Part shown: positions 43,244-54,029 of the stretch, one piece after another
How positions within the stretch are numbered: the first letter of the stretch is position 1
How the letters are laid out: the number at the start of each line of letters is the position of its first letter
DNA from: Desulfovibrionaceae bacterium
Lineage (GTDB): Bacteria; Desulfobacterota; Desulfovibrionia; Desulfovibrionales; Desulfovibrionaceae
Reading direction: 5' to 3'
NCBI GenBank assembly: GCA_910575755.1
Contig: CAJTFO010000003.1
Coordinates: 310,001 to 374,000 of the forward strand
DNA length: 64,000 bases
Notes under the pieces: generated by a model
What the model saw: only the letters and a program-made list of their open reading frames with translations
Databases searched by the model: none
What the model was told of the DNA's origin: nothing
Program-made: the position numbers and the translations under genes

Positions 43244-45238
43244 TTATTTCAGCAGCGCCCTGGCCTTTTCCAGCACATGGGCCACGGTAAAGCCGAAGCG
43301 CTCAAACATCACCGAACCGGGCGCGGACGCGCCGAAGCTGTTCATGCCCAGCACGTCGCCGTCCAGCCCCACATACTTGTACCAGTAGTCCGGCGAGGCG
43401 GCTTCCACGGCCAGACGGCAGCGCACGGCCGCGGGCAGGACGCTTTCTTTCCAGGCCGCGTCCTGGGCGTCGAAAATTTCGGCGCAGGGCATGGAAACCA
43501 CCCGCGCCCGGCGGCCTTCGGCATTGAGCTGTTCCGCCGCTTCCACCGCCAGGGCCACTTCCGAACCCGTGGCCAGCAGAATGATTTCCGGCGCGCCCTG
43601 GCAGTCGCGCAGCACATAGCCGCCCCTGGCCACCGCCGCCACCTGGGCCGCGTCGCGCTCAAAGAAAGCCAGTTTCTGGCGCGACAGCGAAAGACAGGTG
43701 GGCGCTTCACGGCTCTCCAGGGCGGACTGCCAGGCCACGGCGGTTTCCAGCGTGTCGCAGGGCCGCCAGAGATGCAGATTGGGCGTCAGCCGCAGGGTGG
43801 ACACCTGTTCCACAGGCTGATGGGTGGGGCCGTCCTCGCCCACGCCGATGGAATCGTGGGTAAAGGCCCAGACGACCCTGAGCCCCATGATGGCCGCCAG
43901 GCGCACGGCATTTTTGGCCTGATCCGAAAAAGCCATGAATGTGCCCGCATAGGGGATGAAGCCGCCGTGCAGGGCCAGGCCGTTCATGATTGTGCTCATG
44001 CCGAATTCACGCACGCCGTAGGAGATATAATTGCCGGTGTATGTGCCGGGCTTGAGATGTTCGGAGCGGGAAGTCAGGGTTCCCACGGAACTGGAAAGGT
44101 CAGCCGCGCCGCCCACAAGTTCGGGCAAGGCGCCCGCCAGATGTTCCAGAGCCTTCTGCGAGGCCACGCGAGTGGCCAGACTTTCGGCCCCGGCCACGGC
44201 GTCGTCCAGCATGGCCCTGGCCGCAGCCGCCCAGCCGGCGGGCAGGTCGCCGGCCATGCGCCGCAGAAATTCCGCCGCCAGTTCCGGATTGGCCTGCCTG
44301 TAGGCCGCGAACATTTCATTCCAGGCCGCTTCGGCGGCCTGCCCGGCGGGGCGCGCGTCCCAGGCGGCATAAATATCCTGCGGAATGGCAAAGGGCGGCT
44401 CATGCCAGTCCAGAGCCCGGCGCGTGGCGTCCGAAGCGCTTTCGCCCAGGGGCGCGCCGTGGCTGGCGGCGGAGTCGGCCTTGGGCGAACCGAAGCCGAT
44501 ATGGGTATGACAGATGATCAGGCTGGGGTGGGAAAGATCCGCGCGGGCCTCGGCCAGGGCCTTGTCCAGAGCCTCGCTGTCGTGCCCGTCAATGGGGCCG
44601 ATAACCTGCCAGCGGTAGGCGCGGAAGCGCGCCCCCACATCCTCGCTGAACCAGGCGTCTATCTTGCCGTCAATGGAAATGCCGTTGGAATCGTACAGCA
44701 CAATGAGCTTGCCCAGGCCCCAGGTTCCAGCCAGGGAACAGGCCTCGTGCGAGACGCCCTCCATCAGACAGCCGTCGCCGCAGAAGGCATAGGTGCGGTG
44801 GTCCACCACGGCATGTTCCGGGGTGTTGAAGCGGGCGGCCAGCATGCGTTCGGCCAGGGCCATGCCCACGGCCGAGGAAATGCCCTGCCCCAGAGGGCCG
44901 GTGGTCATCTCCACACCGGCGGGCAGCCCGCGTTCAGGGTGGCCCGGCGTCTGCGAACCCCACTGGCGGAAGTTTTTGATTTCCTCAATGGGAAAATCAT
45001 AGCCCGTGAGGTGGAGCACCGCGTAATGGAGCATGGAGGCATGCCCGTTGGAAAGCACGAAACGGTCGCGGTCCAGCCAGCCGGGATTGGCGGGATTGTG
45101 CTTGAAACCGTGCCGCCAGAGGGCCTCGGCCATGTCGGCCATGCCGAGGGGCGCGCCGGGGTGGCCGGAGCGGGATTTTTCAATGGCGTCAATGGCGAGG
45201 GCACGGATGGCGTTGGCGCACTGTCTGCGGGTGGGCAT
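43244..45238 (-). CDS. tkt: Transketolase
   Basis: Transketolase moves two-carbon units between sugar phosphates, using thiamine diphosphate. The 664-residue protein has [17 protein letters not shown], the active-site [29 protein letters not shown], the thiamine motif [13 protein letters not shown]...N ([10 protein letters not shown]), and the central [16 protein letters not shown] with [17 protein letters not shown]. Full length. It lies between rpe and pgk, forming a pentose-phosphate/glycolysis unit. Confidence 0.97.
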   Translation of the reverse strand: MPTRRQCANAIRALAIDAIEKSRSGHPGAPLGMADMAEALWRHGFKHNPANPGWLDRDRFVLSNGHASMLHYAVLHLTGYDFPIEEIKNFRQWGSQTPGHPERGLPAGVEMTTGPLGQGISSAVGMALAERMLAARFNTPEHAVVDHRTYAFCGDGCLMEGVSHEACSLAGTWGLGKLIVLYDSNGISIDGKIDAWFSEDVGARFRAYRWQVIGPIDGHDSEALDKALAEARADLSHPSLIICHTHIGFGSPKADSAASHGAPLGESASDATRRALDWHEPPFAIPQDIYAAWDARPAGQAAEAAWNEMFAAYRQANPELAAEFLRRMAGDLPAGWAAAARAMLDDAVAGAESLATRVASQKALEHLAGALPELVGGAADLSSSVGTLTSRSEHLKPGTYTGNYISYGVREFGMSTIMNGLALHGGFIPYAGTFMAFSDQAKNAVRLAAIMGLRVVWAFTHDSIGVGEDGPTHQPVEQVSTLRLTPNLHLWRPCDTLETAVAWQSALESREAPTCLSLSRQKLAFFERDAAQVAAVARGGYVLRDCQGAPEIILLATGSEVALAVEAAEQLNAEGRRARVVSMPCAEIFDAQDAAWKESVLPAAVRCRLAVEAASPDYWYKYVGLDGDVLGMNSFGASAPGSVMFERFGFTVAHVLEKARALLK

Positions 45239-45259
45239 GGCTCTTTTCCTTTCTTGGCG

Positions 45260-45982
45260 TTACGGGTTGGAATGCGGCGCGACGGCGCGCCAGACGCGGG
45301 CGGCGCGCAAGCCGGGGCGCTCGGCGAGTCCCCGGGCGGCGTTCATGAAGGCCGCCAGACGCGCGTCATAGGGCTTGTGACCGAAAAAGGCGGAGCCGGA
45401 CACCAGCACGTCGGCCCCGGCTTCCAGCAACGAGGCGGCGTTGTCCGGGCAGACGCCGCCATCCACCTCAATCAGCGCGTGGTCGGCTCCGGCTTCGGCC
45501 AGCATGGCGCGCGCCGCGCGGGTTTTTTCATAGGTCCGGGGAATGAAGGCCTGACCGGAAAAACCTGGATTGACGCTCATCAGCAGCAGAAGGTCCATAT
45601 CCGGCGCGAGCCAGCGAACCGGGGCAAGGTCCGTGCCGGGATTCAGGGCCAGACCGGCCCTGAGACCCAGCTTGCGTATTTCGCTCAGGGTGCGCTGGGG
45701 GTGGCGGTCGGCCTCGGCATGGATGACCAGCAGATCAGCCCCGGCGTCTTTGAAGTCGCGCAGGTAACGGGCCGGCTCTTCGACCATGAGATGCACGTCA
45801 AAAAAAAGCCCGCTGTGGGGCCGAAGGGCCTTGATCAGCGGGGGGCCGAAGGTGATGTTGGGCACAAAGGCCCCGTCCATCACATCCAGATGCAGCCAGG
45901 TCACCCCGGCGGCTTCCAGGGCGGCCAGTTCTTCGGCCAGACGGGAAAAATCAGCGGAAAGCAGAGATGGGGAAAGAATCAT
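45260..45982 (-). CDS. rpe: Ribulose-phosphate 3-epimerase
   Basis: Rpe interconverts ribulose 5-phosphate and xylulose 5-phosphate. The 240-residue TIM-barrel protein has ILSPSLLSADFSRLAEEL, WLHLDVMDGAFVPNITFGPP (metal ligands His and Asp), DVHLMVEEP, SVNPGFSGQAFIP and EVDGGV. I chose the ATG at 45982 by family alignment and its AAGGGTG site. It is 21 bases upstream of tkt. Confidence 0.97.
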   Translation of the reverse strand: MILSPSLLSADFSRLAEELAALEAAGVTWLHLDVMDGAFVPNITFGPPLIKALRPHSGLFFDVHLMVEEPARYLRDFKDAGADLLVIHAEADRHPQRTLSEIRKLGLRAGLALNPGTDLAPVRWLAPDMDLLLLMSVNPGFSGQAFIPRTYEKTRAARAMLAEAGADHALIEVDGGVCPDNAASLLEAGADVLVSGSAFFGHKPYDARLAAFMNAARGLAERPGLRAARVWRAVAPHSNP

Positions 45983-46040
45983 GGAAGCACACCCTTTTTG
46001 CTGCATGCGGCGCATTTGCGGCTTTTGCCGCGCCGCCGCG

Positions 46041-46382
46041 TCATTGACCGGCCAGCAGGCGACGCACCGCCGTCAGCTCCCGCTTGAGCATCTGCATGAA
46101 GGCCGGGTCCGGCACGGCGCTCACCCGCTCGGGCAGATTTTCATCCAGTACGGCGCTGCCCTCCAGCACGCGGCGCGCGCCTTCAATGGTCATGCCCTGC
46201 TCGTGCAGCAACTGCCGGATACGGCGCAGAAGCGCCAGATGGCTTTCCGTATACAGGCGCTGCCCCTTGTCCGTGCGCAGGGGGGCCAGCTGGGGGAACT
46301 CCGACTCCCAGAAACGCAGAACATGGGTCTTAAGGTTGAGCAACTCCGCCGCCTCGCCGATGCGGTAGTGTTTTTTGGGCAT
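46041..46382 (-). CDS. MerR-family transcriptional regulator
   Basis: A 113-residue regulator with an N-terminal winged-helix domain, KKHYRIGEAAELLNLKTHVLRFWESEFPQL, and GQRLYTESHLALLRRIRQLLHEQG. The C-terminal dimerisation helix is short and there is no cysteine effector site, so it belongs to the small MerR group often found next to pheT. The target is unknown. It has a strong AGGAGG site. It lies between pheT and rpe with 58 bases to rpe. Confidence 0.9.
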   Translation of the reverse strand: MPKKHYRIGEAAELLNLKTHVLRFWESEFPQLAPLRTDKGQRLYTESHLALLRRIRQLLHEQGMTIEGARRVLEGSAVLDENLPERVSAVPDPAFMQMLKRELTAVRRLLAGQ

Positions 46383-46535
46383 GGAACCGTCCTCCTGAAC
46401 CCCAGGCGCATGAGCGTTTTTTCCCGGCAATCCAGGCGAGCCTTGTCTGAAGGGCAGGAAGGCTTCACACAAGGCGGCGACACCGCCGGAAACAAAAAGG
46501 CCGTGAACCGAGTGCCCTGAATGAGCATTTTCGTT

Positions 46536-46565
46536 CTCTGCCCGGAAAGCCCGATCCGGGCAGAG
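46536..46565 (-). terminator. Hairpin after pheT
   Basis: CTCTGCCCGGA pairs perfectly with TCCGGGCAGAG around 8 bases, 28 bases beyond the pheT stop. No T run is seen, so it may only moderate read-through into merR. Confidence 0.4.
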
Positions 46566-46592
46566 GGTGAAAGTTCCATTCAGAAAAGGCTG

Positions 46593-48998
46593 TTAAACGC
46601 GGACGCCCAGATTCTTCACCAGTGATTCTGCCACCTTTTCCCGCTCCTTGTCCACTTCCGCATCCTTGAGGGTCCGCCCGGCGTGGCGGAAGGTCAGACG
46701 GAAGGTCAGATTGCGCCCGGCTTCAACGCCGGGGCCGCCCTGCGGTTCAAAGCAGTCCACCAGCGCGGCGGCCTCCAGCAGGGGCAGGTTGAGACCGGCC
46801 AGATGGTCAAGCACCTGACCCACCTTGAGTTCCGGCCCGGCCATTACCGTGATGTCGCGCCGCACCGGCGGATAGACCGGCAGGGGCGCGAAGCGCGCCG
46901 CGGCCCTGTCGTGCAGTTCGCGCAGCGTTTCCAGGTTGAGTTCCGCCAGCCAGACGTCTTTGCGGGCGTGAAAAGCCTCGGCCAGAGCGGGTTTGACCCG
47001 GCCCATGCGGCCTATGCAGCGGCCCTCGACCAGCGTTTCCACACAGGGCAGAAGAAAGGGATGCGCTTCGGCCTGGCGGCAGACCGGCGCGGGCAGATGC
47101 AGAAAATGCAGCAGATGTTCCACCACGCCCTTGAGGTCCGCGTAATCCATGTCGGCCTCGGCATGGGGCCAGGCCGCGTCGTGACGCGCGCCGTAGAGCA
47201 GCACGCCCAGCATGCCGGTTTCGCGGGCCGTGGTTTCAGAGGCCGAATCAGCCTCGAAAACATGGGCCAGCTCAAACAGCCGCAAGCCTTGCGCGCCCTG
47301 GGCCAGATTGTTGCGCAGATCCTGAAGCAGCCCCGGGGCCAGGGTGGTGCGCAGGACATCCTGCTCAGCCGAAAGGGGATTCATGATGGAAATGCGCCCC
47401 GCAACGGGCAGGCCGAGATGGTCCAGATCCTTGTGGCCCACAAAACTGTAATTCACCGCTTCGTTGAGGCCCAGGCCCGCGCCCCAGCGCCTGAGCCGCA
47501 GCCAGAAGGCATAGCGCGATTCCGGCTCGGCCGCGCGCGCCAGATCCAGTCGCACGGGCGGCAGCACAGGGGGGATGGCGTCCAGCCCGTACACCCGGCC
47601 CACTTCTTCGATAAGATCCGCCTCGCGGGTCAGGTCGGGCCGCCAGGAGGGCTGCTCCACGCGCCAGACATCACCGCTCTTTTCCACAACGCAGCCCATG
47701 CCGGCAAGCGTTTTCTCGTCAAATTCCGGGCTCAGCCGCACGCCCAGCAGGGCGTCGGCCCTGGCCGGACGAAAGTCAATGCGCGCCGGCACAAAGGGTC
47801 TGGGTTCCTCAATGGAAAGACCGCGTCGCGCCACGCCGCCGCCAAAGGCCGCCATCATGGCGCAGGCCCGGTCCAGGGCCCAGACCGTGCGCCGCTGGTC
47901 GATGCCGCGCTCAAAACGGTATGAGGCCTCGGAGGAAAGCCCCAGACGCCGCGAGGTCTTGCGGATGGTTCCGGGCCGGAATACCGCGCTTTCCAGAAAG
48001 ACATTGCGGCTGTCAGCCGTGATTTCCGTGTTCAGGCCGCCCATGACGCCGGCCAGGCCCACGGGGCGTTCCGCGTCGCAGATGCAGAGATCGCGCTCGC
48101 TCAGCACGCGCTCCTGCCCGTCCAGGGTAACGAATTTTTCGCCCTCGCGGGCGGTTTTGACCACAATGCGACCGCCGCGCAGCTTGTCCAGATCAAAGGC
48201 GTGCAGGGGCTGGCCGCATTCAAACAGTATATAATTGGTCACATCCACAATATTGGAAATGGGCCGCACGCCCACGGCATGCAGGCGGTGGCGCACACGC
48301 ATGGGCGATGGCCCCACCCTGACATCGGCAATGACCCGCCCCGCGTACAGGCGGCAGAGGTCGGGTTCCGCGATGTCAATGGGCACGATGCTTTCCGGCC
48401 CCTCTTCGTCCAGATGCAGGGGCAGTTCCGGCACGTTCAGGGGCAGATTGAAGGCCAGGGCCGTCTCGCGCGCCAGCCCCAGCACGGAAAGGCAGTCCGC
48501 GCGGTTGGGCGTGATGGAAATGTCCAGCACTTCCCGGTCCAGCTCCAGCACATCCACAAGACGCGCGCCCACGGCGGCGCTGTCCGGCAGGACCATGATG
48601 CCGCTGTGGTCCTCGGTGAGGCCCAGTTCCCGCTCGGAGCAGATCATGCCGAAGGACGGCGCGCCGCGCAGCTTGGCCTTCTTGATCACCGTGCCGTCAG
48701 GCAGGCGCGAACCCACCAGGGCCACGGGAACCTTCTGGCCGGCGGCCACGTTGGGCGCGCCGCAGACGATGTCCAGCAGTTGGCCCTGCCCGGCGTCCAC
48801 CTTGCAGCAGTGCAGATGGTCAGAGTCGGGGTGCAGGGCGCATTCCGCCACATAGCCCACCACAATGGAGCTGATGGCGTCATAGGGGTGCAGAATGTCC
48901 TCCAGCTCCAGGCCAAGCATGGTCAGCCGGTCGCCCAGCTCCTCGGCCGCGCCTTCGTAAGGCGTAAATTCACGCAGCCATGAAAGGGAAAGCAGCAT
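46593..48998 (-). CDS. pheT: Phenylalanyl-tRNA synthetase beta subunit
   Basis: PheT is the large subunit of the alpha2-beta2 enzyme that charges tRNA-Phe. The 801-residue protein has the N-terminal MLLSLSWLREFTPYEG, the EMAP-like tRNA-binding domain with VVGYVAECALHPDSDHLHCCKVD, the B3/B4 editing region with TNYILFECGQPLHAFDLDKL, and a C-terminal ferredoxin-fold anticodon domain (PVYPPVRRDITVM). It follows pheS but is separated from it by a 126-codon exported protein gene. Confidence 0.96.
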   Translation of the reverse strand: MLLSLSWLREFTPYEGAAEELGDRLTMLGLELEDILHPYDAISSIVVGYVAECALHPDSDHLHCCKVDAGQGQLLDIVCGAPNVAAGQKVPVALVGSRLPDGTVIKKAKLRGAPSFGMICSERELGLTEDHSGIMVLPDSAAVGARLVDVLELDREVLDISITPNRADCLSVLGLARETALAFNLPLNVPELPLHLDEEGPESIVPIDIAEPDLCRLYAGRVIADVRVGPSPMRVRHRLHAVGVRPISNIVDVTNYILFECGQPLHAFDLDKLRGGRIVVKTAREGEKFVTLDGQERVLSERDLCICDAERPVGLAGVMGGLNTEITADSRNVFLESAVFRPGTIRKTSRRLGLSSEASYRFERGIDQRRTVWALDRACAMMAAFGGGVARRGLSIEEPRPFVPARIDFRPARADALLGVRLSPEFDEKTLAGMGCVVEKSGDVWRVEQPSWRPDLTREADLIEEVGRVYGLDAIPPVLPPVRLDLARAAEPESRYAFWLRLRRWGAGLGLNEAVNYSFVGHKDLDHLGLPVAGRISIMNPLSAEQDVLRTTLAPGLLQDLRNNLAQGAQGLRLFELAHVFEADSASETTARETGMLGVLLYGARHDAAWPHAEADMDYADLKGVVEHLLHFLHLPAPVCRQAEAHPFLLPCVETLVEGRCIGRMGRVKPALAEAFHARKDVWLAELNLETLRELHDRAAARFAPLPVYPPVRRDITVMAGPELKVGQVLDHLAGLNLPLLEAAALVDCFEPQGGPGVEAGRNLTFRLTFRHAGRTLKDAEVDKEREKVAESLVKNLGVRV

Positions 48999-49027
48999 AT
49001 CTTTCGTTCCTGTGGGCCTGATCAGGC

Positions 49028-49408
49028 CTATTTGAATGACCAGGCCGGGGTTTCCGGCCCGGCGTCCGGGTCCGGCAAGGGTCGCGCAACGCTGCCAGCG
49101 CCGTAAGCGCCGTAGGCCCCGGGGCGAGGACGCTTGCGGGGCGCTTTTTCCTCGGGCGGACGGTTTTCAATGGTGTTGCCGTAGGCGTCCGTATAGCCCA
49201 TGCCGCCCTCGGCCGTGCGCGACGGCGCACTGGCGGGCGGCAGACCCTCCAGGGGCCTGGGGCCGCCCGGCGGTTCCAGACCGGAATGACGGGGACTCAG
49301 GGCCGAAGCGGCCAGGGCCGCGCGCTGCGGCCACACGCCCCCGTCCGTCAGGGCAGCCCCCGCAGCAAAAGCCGCGCAAAGGGCCAGCAGAGTCAGAATA
49401 CGCCTCAT
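49028..49408 (-). CDS. Small exported proline-rich protein inside pheST
   Basis: A 126-residue protein with a signal peptide (MRRILTLLALCAAFAAGAAL) and a mature part rich in Pro, Gly, Ala and Arg. The only ordered-looking segment is GGMGYTDAYGNTIENRPPEEK. It begins 10 bases after the pheS stop and ends 29 bases before the pheT start, so it is part of the transcript. I do not recognise a family; the YGNTI motif recalls the DUF4124-like or periplasmic small proteins but that is weak. Base composition is like its neighbours. Its presence between pheS and pheT is unusual. Confidence 0.65.
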   Translation of the reverse strand: MRRILTLLALCAAFAAGAALTDGGVWPQRAALAASALSPRHSGLEPPGGPRPLEGLPPASAPSRTAEGGMGYTDAYGNTIENRPPEEKAPRKRPRPGAYGAYGAGSVARPLPDPDAGPETPAWSFK

Positions 49409-49418
49409 GCCCGCGGCC

Positions 49419-50453
49419 TCAGGCAAATTGCCCCAGAAAACGCACGTCGTTCTCAAAGAACATGCGCAGGTCTCCGATGCCGTATTTGAGCATGGCCACG
49501 CGCTCCACCCCCAGGCCGAACGCGAAACCGCTCACGTCCTCGGGATAGCCCACGGCGGCGTATACCGCCGGATCCACCATGCCGCAGCCCAGAATTTCCA
49601 CCCAGCCGGTAGTCTTGCAGACCCGGCAGGGTTCGCCGTTCACATGTCCCTTGCCGCCGCACATGCAGCACGAGATGTCCACTTCCGCCGAGGGTTCGGT
49701 GAAGGGGAAAAAGCTTGGGCGAAAACGCACCCTGGTGTCGGCGCCGAACACGGCCCGCACAAAGGCCGTCAGAATGCCGCGCAGATGGGCCATGCTGATG
49801 TCATGCCCCACCATCAGCCCCTCGATCTGATGAAACATGGGGGTATGGGTCAGGTCCGAATCGCGCCGGTAAACCTTGCCGGGGGCCACCACGGCCACGG
49901 GCGGCCTGCGGGAAAGCATGGTTCGCACCTGCACCGGCGAGGTGTGCGTGCGCATGAGCACCGTGTCGGTGATGTAGAGGGTGTCCTGCATGTCCCTGGC
50001 CGGGTGTTCGGGAGGCATGTTCAGTGACTCGAAATTATAGTGGTCGATTTCCACTTCCGGCCCTGAAGCCACGTCAAAGCCAAGACCCCTGAAAATGCCG
50101 CAGATCTCTTCCATGACCAGTGTGGTGGGATGCAGCGAGCCGCGCCAGGGCGCGCGCCCCGGCAGGGAAGGGTCAAAACGCGCCAGGGCCGCGGCTTCGC
50201 GTCCGGCTTCCAGCGCGTTCTTGCGTTCCTCAAACAGGGCGTTGCAGCGCTCTTTCACACTGTTGGCGGTCTGCCCCACGGCGGGCCGCTCCTGGGGCGG
50301 GAGCTTTGGCAAGAGGCTCATGATCTGGGCGAGACGGCCCTTGCGGCCCAGAAAATCCACCCGCAGGCCTTCCAGGTCTTCTAAAGAAGAAGCCTGGTCC
50401 AGCCCTCGTTGGAGTTCCGGTACCAGGCCTTCCAATGCTGTTATCAGGTCCAT
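49419..50453 (-). CDS. pheS: Phenylalanyl-tRNA synthetase alpha subunit
   Basis: PheS carries the aminoacylation site of the enzyme. The 344-residue protein has an N-terminal coiled coil (residues 1-85), then class II synthetase motifs: motif 1-type [21 protein letters not shown], motif 2-type [10 protein letters not shown] and [19 protein letters not shown], then [18 protein letters not shown], and motif 3 in [30 protein letters not shown] is also conserved. A 218-base gap with a hairpin separates it from rplT upstream. Confidence 0.97.
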   Translation of the reverse strand: MDLITALEGLVPELQRGLDQASSLEDLEGLRVDFLGRKGRLAQIMSLLPKLPPQERPAVGQTANSVKERCNALFEERKNALEAGREAAALARFDPSLPGRAPWRGSLHPTTLVMEEICGIFRGLGFDVASGPEVEIDHYNFESLNMPPEHPARDMQDTLYITDTVLMRTHTSPVQVRTMLSRRPPVAVVAPGKVYRRDSDLTHTPMFHQIEGLMVGHDISMAHLRGILTAFVRAVFGADTRVRFRPSFFPFTEPSAEVDISCCMCGGKGHVNGEPCRVCKTTGWVEILGCGMVDPAVYAAVGYPEDVSGFAFGLGVERVAMLKYGIGDLRMFFENDVRFLGQFA

Positions 50454-50498
50454 GCAGATTCCCGATGCCGCCTGCGCGGCGCTGAGGCTTTCATAAAC

Positions 50499-50530
50499 AC
50501 GGGCGGCGGGCTTTTGGCCGCGCCGCCCGT
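50499..50530 (-). terminator. Hairpin in the rplT-pheS gap
   Basis: ACGGGCGGCG and CGCCGCCCGT form a perfect 10-bp stem just upstream of pheS on the minus strand, followed by GTTTATG. It lies 46 bases before the pheS start and could be a terminator or attenuator that separates the ribosomal protein genes from pheST. Confidence 0.4.
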
Positions 50531-50671
50531 AAAATCTGAAAAGGCATCTGAGGATATTTTTTCGCCGGCTGAAAAGGCAGGCTTTTTATGCGGAAAATGG
50601 ACGCCTTTCGCCCATGACCGGCATAAAAGATGCAACCTGACGCCGCCGCCGGAAAAACAGGCCCAATGCCG

Positions 50672-51025
50672 CTACTTCAAGGCAGTCTTGGCCAAATCCA
50701 CCACCTTGGCGAAATCGTCTCTGTGATAGACGGCCAGATCCGCCAGAACCTTGCGGTTCAGTTCAATGCCGGCCAGCTTCAGGCCGTGCATGAAACGGCT
50801 GTAGGACAGCCCGCTCAGACGCGCGCCGGCGTTGATGCGCAGGATCCAGAGCGTACGGAAATCGCGCTTGCGGTTCTTGCGGCCGATAAAGGCATACTGG
50901 AGCGAACGCTCCACAGCCTCGCGGGCGGTGCGGTACAGACGGCTGCGGCCCCCGCGAAAACCCTTGGCGGCGCTCAGATATTTTTTGTGACGGCGATGAC
51001 TGGCAAGACCTCTCTTTACACGCAT
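50672..51025 (-). CDS. rplT: 50S ribosomal protein L20
   Basis: A 117-residue basic ribosomal protein with the L20 signature [20 protein letters not shown] and [19 protein letters not shown]. In E. coli it also represses its own operon; whether that holds here is unknown. It follows rpmI by 162 bases, which include GC-rich inverted repeats. Confidence 0.98.
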   Translation of the reverse strand: MRVKRGLASHRRHKKYLSAAKGFRGGRSRLYRTAREAVERSLQYAFIGRKNRKRDFRTLWILRINAGARLSGLSYSRFMHGLKLAGIELNRKVLADLAVYHRDDFAKVVDLAKTALK

Positions 51026-51187
51026 GAGCGTACCTCCTTCACGCCGGCCAGGCGGAGGAAAGCCCGCCGGGTGGATAGAATGGAATCAGGCCCCCTTGCC
51101 GGGGGACGCGGATTGAAGCATGCTCGCGGCTCCGCGTGCGCCGCCCCGCCTGACGCGGACAACACAGAACAAAAAAGAGCGTCGCCG

Positions 51188-51385
51188 CTAGCCGTTGGGC
51201 AGCATGCGACGGACAGCCTTTTCATTGCTGCTGTCCACCAGGGTGGACTGGCCCAGACGCATTTTGCGGCCAGGGGCCTTCTTGGTCAGGATGTGGCGCA
51301 GATTCTGACGACGGCGCTTGTACTTGCCGCTGCCGGTAAGCTGAAAGCGCTTGGCCGCGGCGCGCCGGGTTTTGATCTTGGGCAT
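51188..51385 (-). CDS. rpmI: 50S ribosomal protein L35
   Basis: A 65-residue basic protein with the L35 signature MPKIKTRRAAAKRFQLTGSG and KYKRRRQNLRHILTKK. It lies between infC and rplT in the standard order. The gap to infC (about 100 bases) contains no gene. Confidence 0.98.
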   Translation of the reverse strand: MPKIKTRRAAAKRFQLTGSGKYKRRRQNLRHILTKKAPGRKMRLGQSTLVDSSNEKAVRRMLPNG

Positions 51386-51485
51386 GGCGTACTCCTTAAC
51401 AGAACAGAAAACGGATATGCCCGGCGTTCTGCTCAGACCGCCGGGGAAGGCATAGTGCCTTAAAAAACAGCCGGCCGCAAGAAGA

Positions 51486-52016
51486 TTATTTCTTGGGCAC
51501 CATCAGCATCTGCAAGGTGCGGCCTTCGGCGCGGGGTTCCTGCTCCACCTTGGCCACATCCGCCAGATCCTGCACAACGCGTTCCAGTATGCTCAGGCCG
51601 CGATCCTTATGGACAATTTCGCGACCGCGAAAAAATACCGTGATCTTGCAGCGGTCGCCATCTTCCAGAAAACGGCGGATATGGCGCAGTTTGGTCTCAT
51701 AATCATGATCATCAGTCTTGGGACGGACCTTGATTTCCTTGATCTGCACCACGGTCTGGCGCTTTTTGGCTTCCGCTTTTTTCTTCTGCTGCTCGTACTT
51801 GAACTTGCCGTAATCCATGATCCGGCAGACGGGCGGCTCGGAATTGGAGGCCACCTCCACCAGATCCATGCCCGCCTCTTTGGCCAGGGCAATGGCTTCG
51901 TTGCGTTGCAGAATTCCCAGTTGCTCACCGTCCGCGCCGATGACGCGCACCTCCCGCGCTCGGATCAGTTCATTACGGCGCACGCCGTCCTGCGGCATAT
52001 CGCGCCGCATTCTCAT
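51486..52016 (-). CDS. infC: Translation initiation factor IF-3
   Basis: IF-3 keeps the 30S subunit free and checks the start codon. The 176-residue protein has RRNELIRAREVRVIGADGEQ at the N-terminus, KFKYEQQKKKAEAKKRQ in the linker, KEIKVRPKTDDHDYETKLRH and FFRGREIVHKDRG in the C-terminal domain. It starts with ATG one base after the thrS stop (the E. coli gene uses AUU). thrS-infC-rpmI-rplT is the classic cluster. Confidence 0.97.
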   Translation of the reverse strand: MRMRRDMPQDGVRRNELIRAREVRVIGADGEQLGILQRNEAIALAKEAGMDLVEVASNSEPPVCRIMDYGKFKYEQQKKKAEAKKRQTVVQIKEIKVRPKTDDHDYETKLRHIRRFLEDGDRCKITVFFRGREIVHKDRGLSILERVVQDLADVAKVEQEPRAEGRTLQMLMVPKK

Positions 52017-52017
52017 A

Positions 52018-53982
52018 TTAGGCGAAGCTATAGCGCATCCCTCCTTGTTTGAAAGGCTCTTCCGCGTCCGCCCGGATCAGGGCGGCCACATCCGCAATGG
52101 ATTTGAGCCCCAGGTTTTCACCACCGCGCAGGCGCACGTTCACGCCGTCAGCCTGCACTTCTTTTTCTCCTACCACAAGAATATACGGCACCTTGGCCAG
52201 TTGGGCCTCTCGCACCTTGAAGCCGAGCTTTTCATTGCGCGTGTCCGCCGTCACCCGGATGCCCAATGCCTGCAACTGGTCGCGCATGCGCCGCACCGTG
52301 GCGTCGCCGCTCTCGGTGACGGTAAGCAGGCGGGCCTGCTCCGGCGCAAGCCAGGTGGGCAGGGCCCCGGCGAACTGTTCGATAAGCACGCCGATGAAGC
52401 GTTCCAGCGAACCCATGATGGCCCGGTGCACCATCACCGGGCGGTGACGCTCGCCGTCCCGGCCCACATAGGTCAGGTCGAAACGCTCCGGCAGGGTGAA
52501 ATCCACCTGAATGGTGGAACACTGCCACTCGCGGCCGATGCAGTCCAGCAGGCGCACGTCAATTTTCGGGCCATAGAACGCGCCGTCGCCGGCATTGATT
52601 TCATAGGGCAGACCCGCCTTTTCCACAGCCTGAATCAGGGCGCTGGTGGCCAGCTCCCAGGCTTCGTCCGTGCCAATGCTGCTCTCGGGCCGGGTGGAGA
52701 CCGCCACCTTGTACTGGAAGCCAAAGAGACGCATGAGGTCGCGGATCAGATGGATAACCTCCAGAATCTCGCCCTCAAGCTGCTCGGGAGCGCAAAGGAT
52801 GTGCGCGTCATCCTGGGTGAACTGACGCACGCGCAACAGACCGTGCAGCACGCCGCTTTTTTCATGGCGATGAACCACGCCCAGTTCAAAATACCGCTGG
52901 GGCAAATCGCGGTAGCTGCGCGTTTCATGCCTGTAAATGAGCATGTGCGCGATGCAGTTCATGGGCTTGATGCCGTAAGCGTCTTCTTCTATCTGGGTGA
53001 AGTACATGTTTTCACGATAGTGATCATAGTGGCCGGAGCGCTGCCAGGTCTCCACACGCAGCAATTGCGGGCCCTGCACCATGTCATAACCGCGCTTGAG
53101 GTGCTCCTTGCGCCAGAAATCCTCCAGAATGGCGCGCACCAGCATGCCCTTGGGCAGCCAGAAAACCATGCCGGGAGCCACATCTTCCTGAAAGGTGAAG
53201 AGATTCAGCTCGCGCCCCAGCTTACGATGGTCGCGGCGTTTGGCCTCCTCAAGCTGCTTCAGGTAGGCGGCAAGGGCCTTTTCGTCGGCAAAGGCCGTGC
53301 CGTAGAGGCGCGAAAGCATGGGGTTTTTCTCATCCCCGCGCCAGTAGGCCCCGGCCACGGACATCAGTTTGGAGGCCCTGGCAAAGCCCGTGTGCGGCAC
53401 ATGCGGGCCCCGGCAGAGATCCGTAAAGTCGCCGCAGGTATAGAGGGAAACAGTCTCCGCCTCAATGCCCTCGATCAGTTCCACCTTGTAGTTTTCGCCC
53501 AGAGCCTTGAAGCGCGCCACAGCGTCGGCCCTGGAAAGCGTTTCGCGGCTGAAGGGCTCGCGCGCGTCGGCGATTTTTTGCATCTCGGCCTCAATGGCCG
53601 GAAAATCTTCGCTGGAGAAGGGACGCTCCACATCAAAGTCATAATAAAAGCCGTTGTCGATGGCCGGGCCTATGGTCACTTTCGCCGCGGGGAAAAGACG
53701 CTTGACCGCGGCGGCCATGACGTGGGCCGTGGAATGGCGGATCATCCGCAGGCCTTCGGGGGAATCGGCATAGACAGGCGCGAGTTCGGCACAGTCGTCG
53801 GGCAACGGCGCGGAAAGGTCCAGCAGAACGCCGGAAGCGTCCGCAGCATCCCGACCGTCCGCCAGAGCTCTGGCAGCCACCACAGTCTTGAATTTCTTGC
53901 CGCTCAGGGCCTTTTGCAACGCCGCCGCAACCTCGGCCCCGGCGGGAACGTCCACCACCTGCCCTTCCACACGGACATCCAT
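52018..53982 (-). CDS. thrS: Threonyl-tRNA synthetase
   Basis: ThrRS charges tRNA-Thr and edits mischarged serine. The 654-residue protein has a TGS domain (1-60), the editing domain with [18 protein letters not shown] and [16 protein letters not shown] (zinc-type ligands), the catalytic domain with [50 protein letters not shown] and [17 protein letters not shown], and an anticodon-binding domain. Full length. The upstream region on the same strand holds a hairpin and tRNA-Val. Confidence 0.97.
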   Translation of the reverse strand: MDVRVEGQVVDVPAGAEVAAALQKALSGKKFKTVVAARALADGRDAADASGVLLDLSAPLPDDCAELAPVYADSPEGLRMIRHSTAHVMAAAVKRLFPAAKVTIGPAIDNGFYYDFDVERPFSSEDFPAIEAEMQKIADAREPFSRETLSRADAVARFKALGENYKVELIEGIEAETVSLYTCGDFTDLCRGPHVPHTGFARASKLMSVAGAYWRGDEKNPMLSRLYGTAFADEKALAAYLKQLEEAKRRDHRKLGRELNLFTFQEDVAPGMVFWLPKGMLVRAILEDFWRKEHLKRGYDMVQGPQLLRVETWQRSGHYDHYRENMYFTQIEEDAYGIKPMNCIAHMLIYRHETRSYRDLPQRYFELGVVHRHEKSGVLHGLLRVRQFTQDDAHILCAPEQLEGEILEVIHLIRDLMRLFGFQYKVAVSTRPESSIGTDEAWELATSALIQAVEKAGLPYEINAGDGAFYGPKIDVRLLDCIGREWQCSTIQVDFTLPERFDLTYVGRDGERHRPVMVHRAIMGSLERFIGVLIEQFAGALPTWLAPEQARLLTVTESGDATVRRMRDQLQALGIRVTADTRNEKLGFKVREAQLAKVPYILVVGEKEVQADGVNVRLRGGENLGLKSIADVAALIRADAEEPFKQGGMRYSFA

Positions 53983-54029
53983 GACAAACTCCTTCTAGGC
54001 GGGGCCGCATGCGCAAAACCCCAAAAACA

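Noticed and set aside
42764-46087. Open frame of 1107 codons on the plus strand
   Set aside because: It lies antisense to pgk, tkt and rpe, which are unmistakable. The product is His/Gly/Arg-rich and matches no family; such frames are common opposite GC-rich genes.
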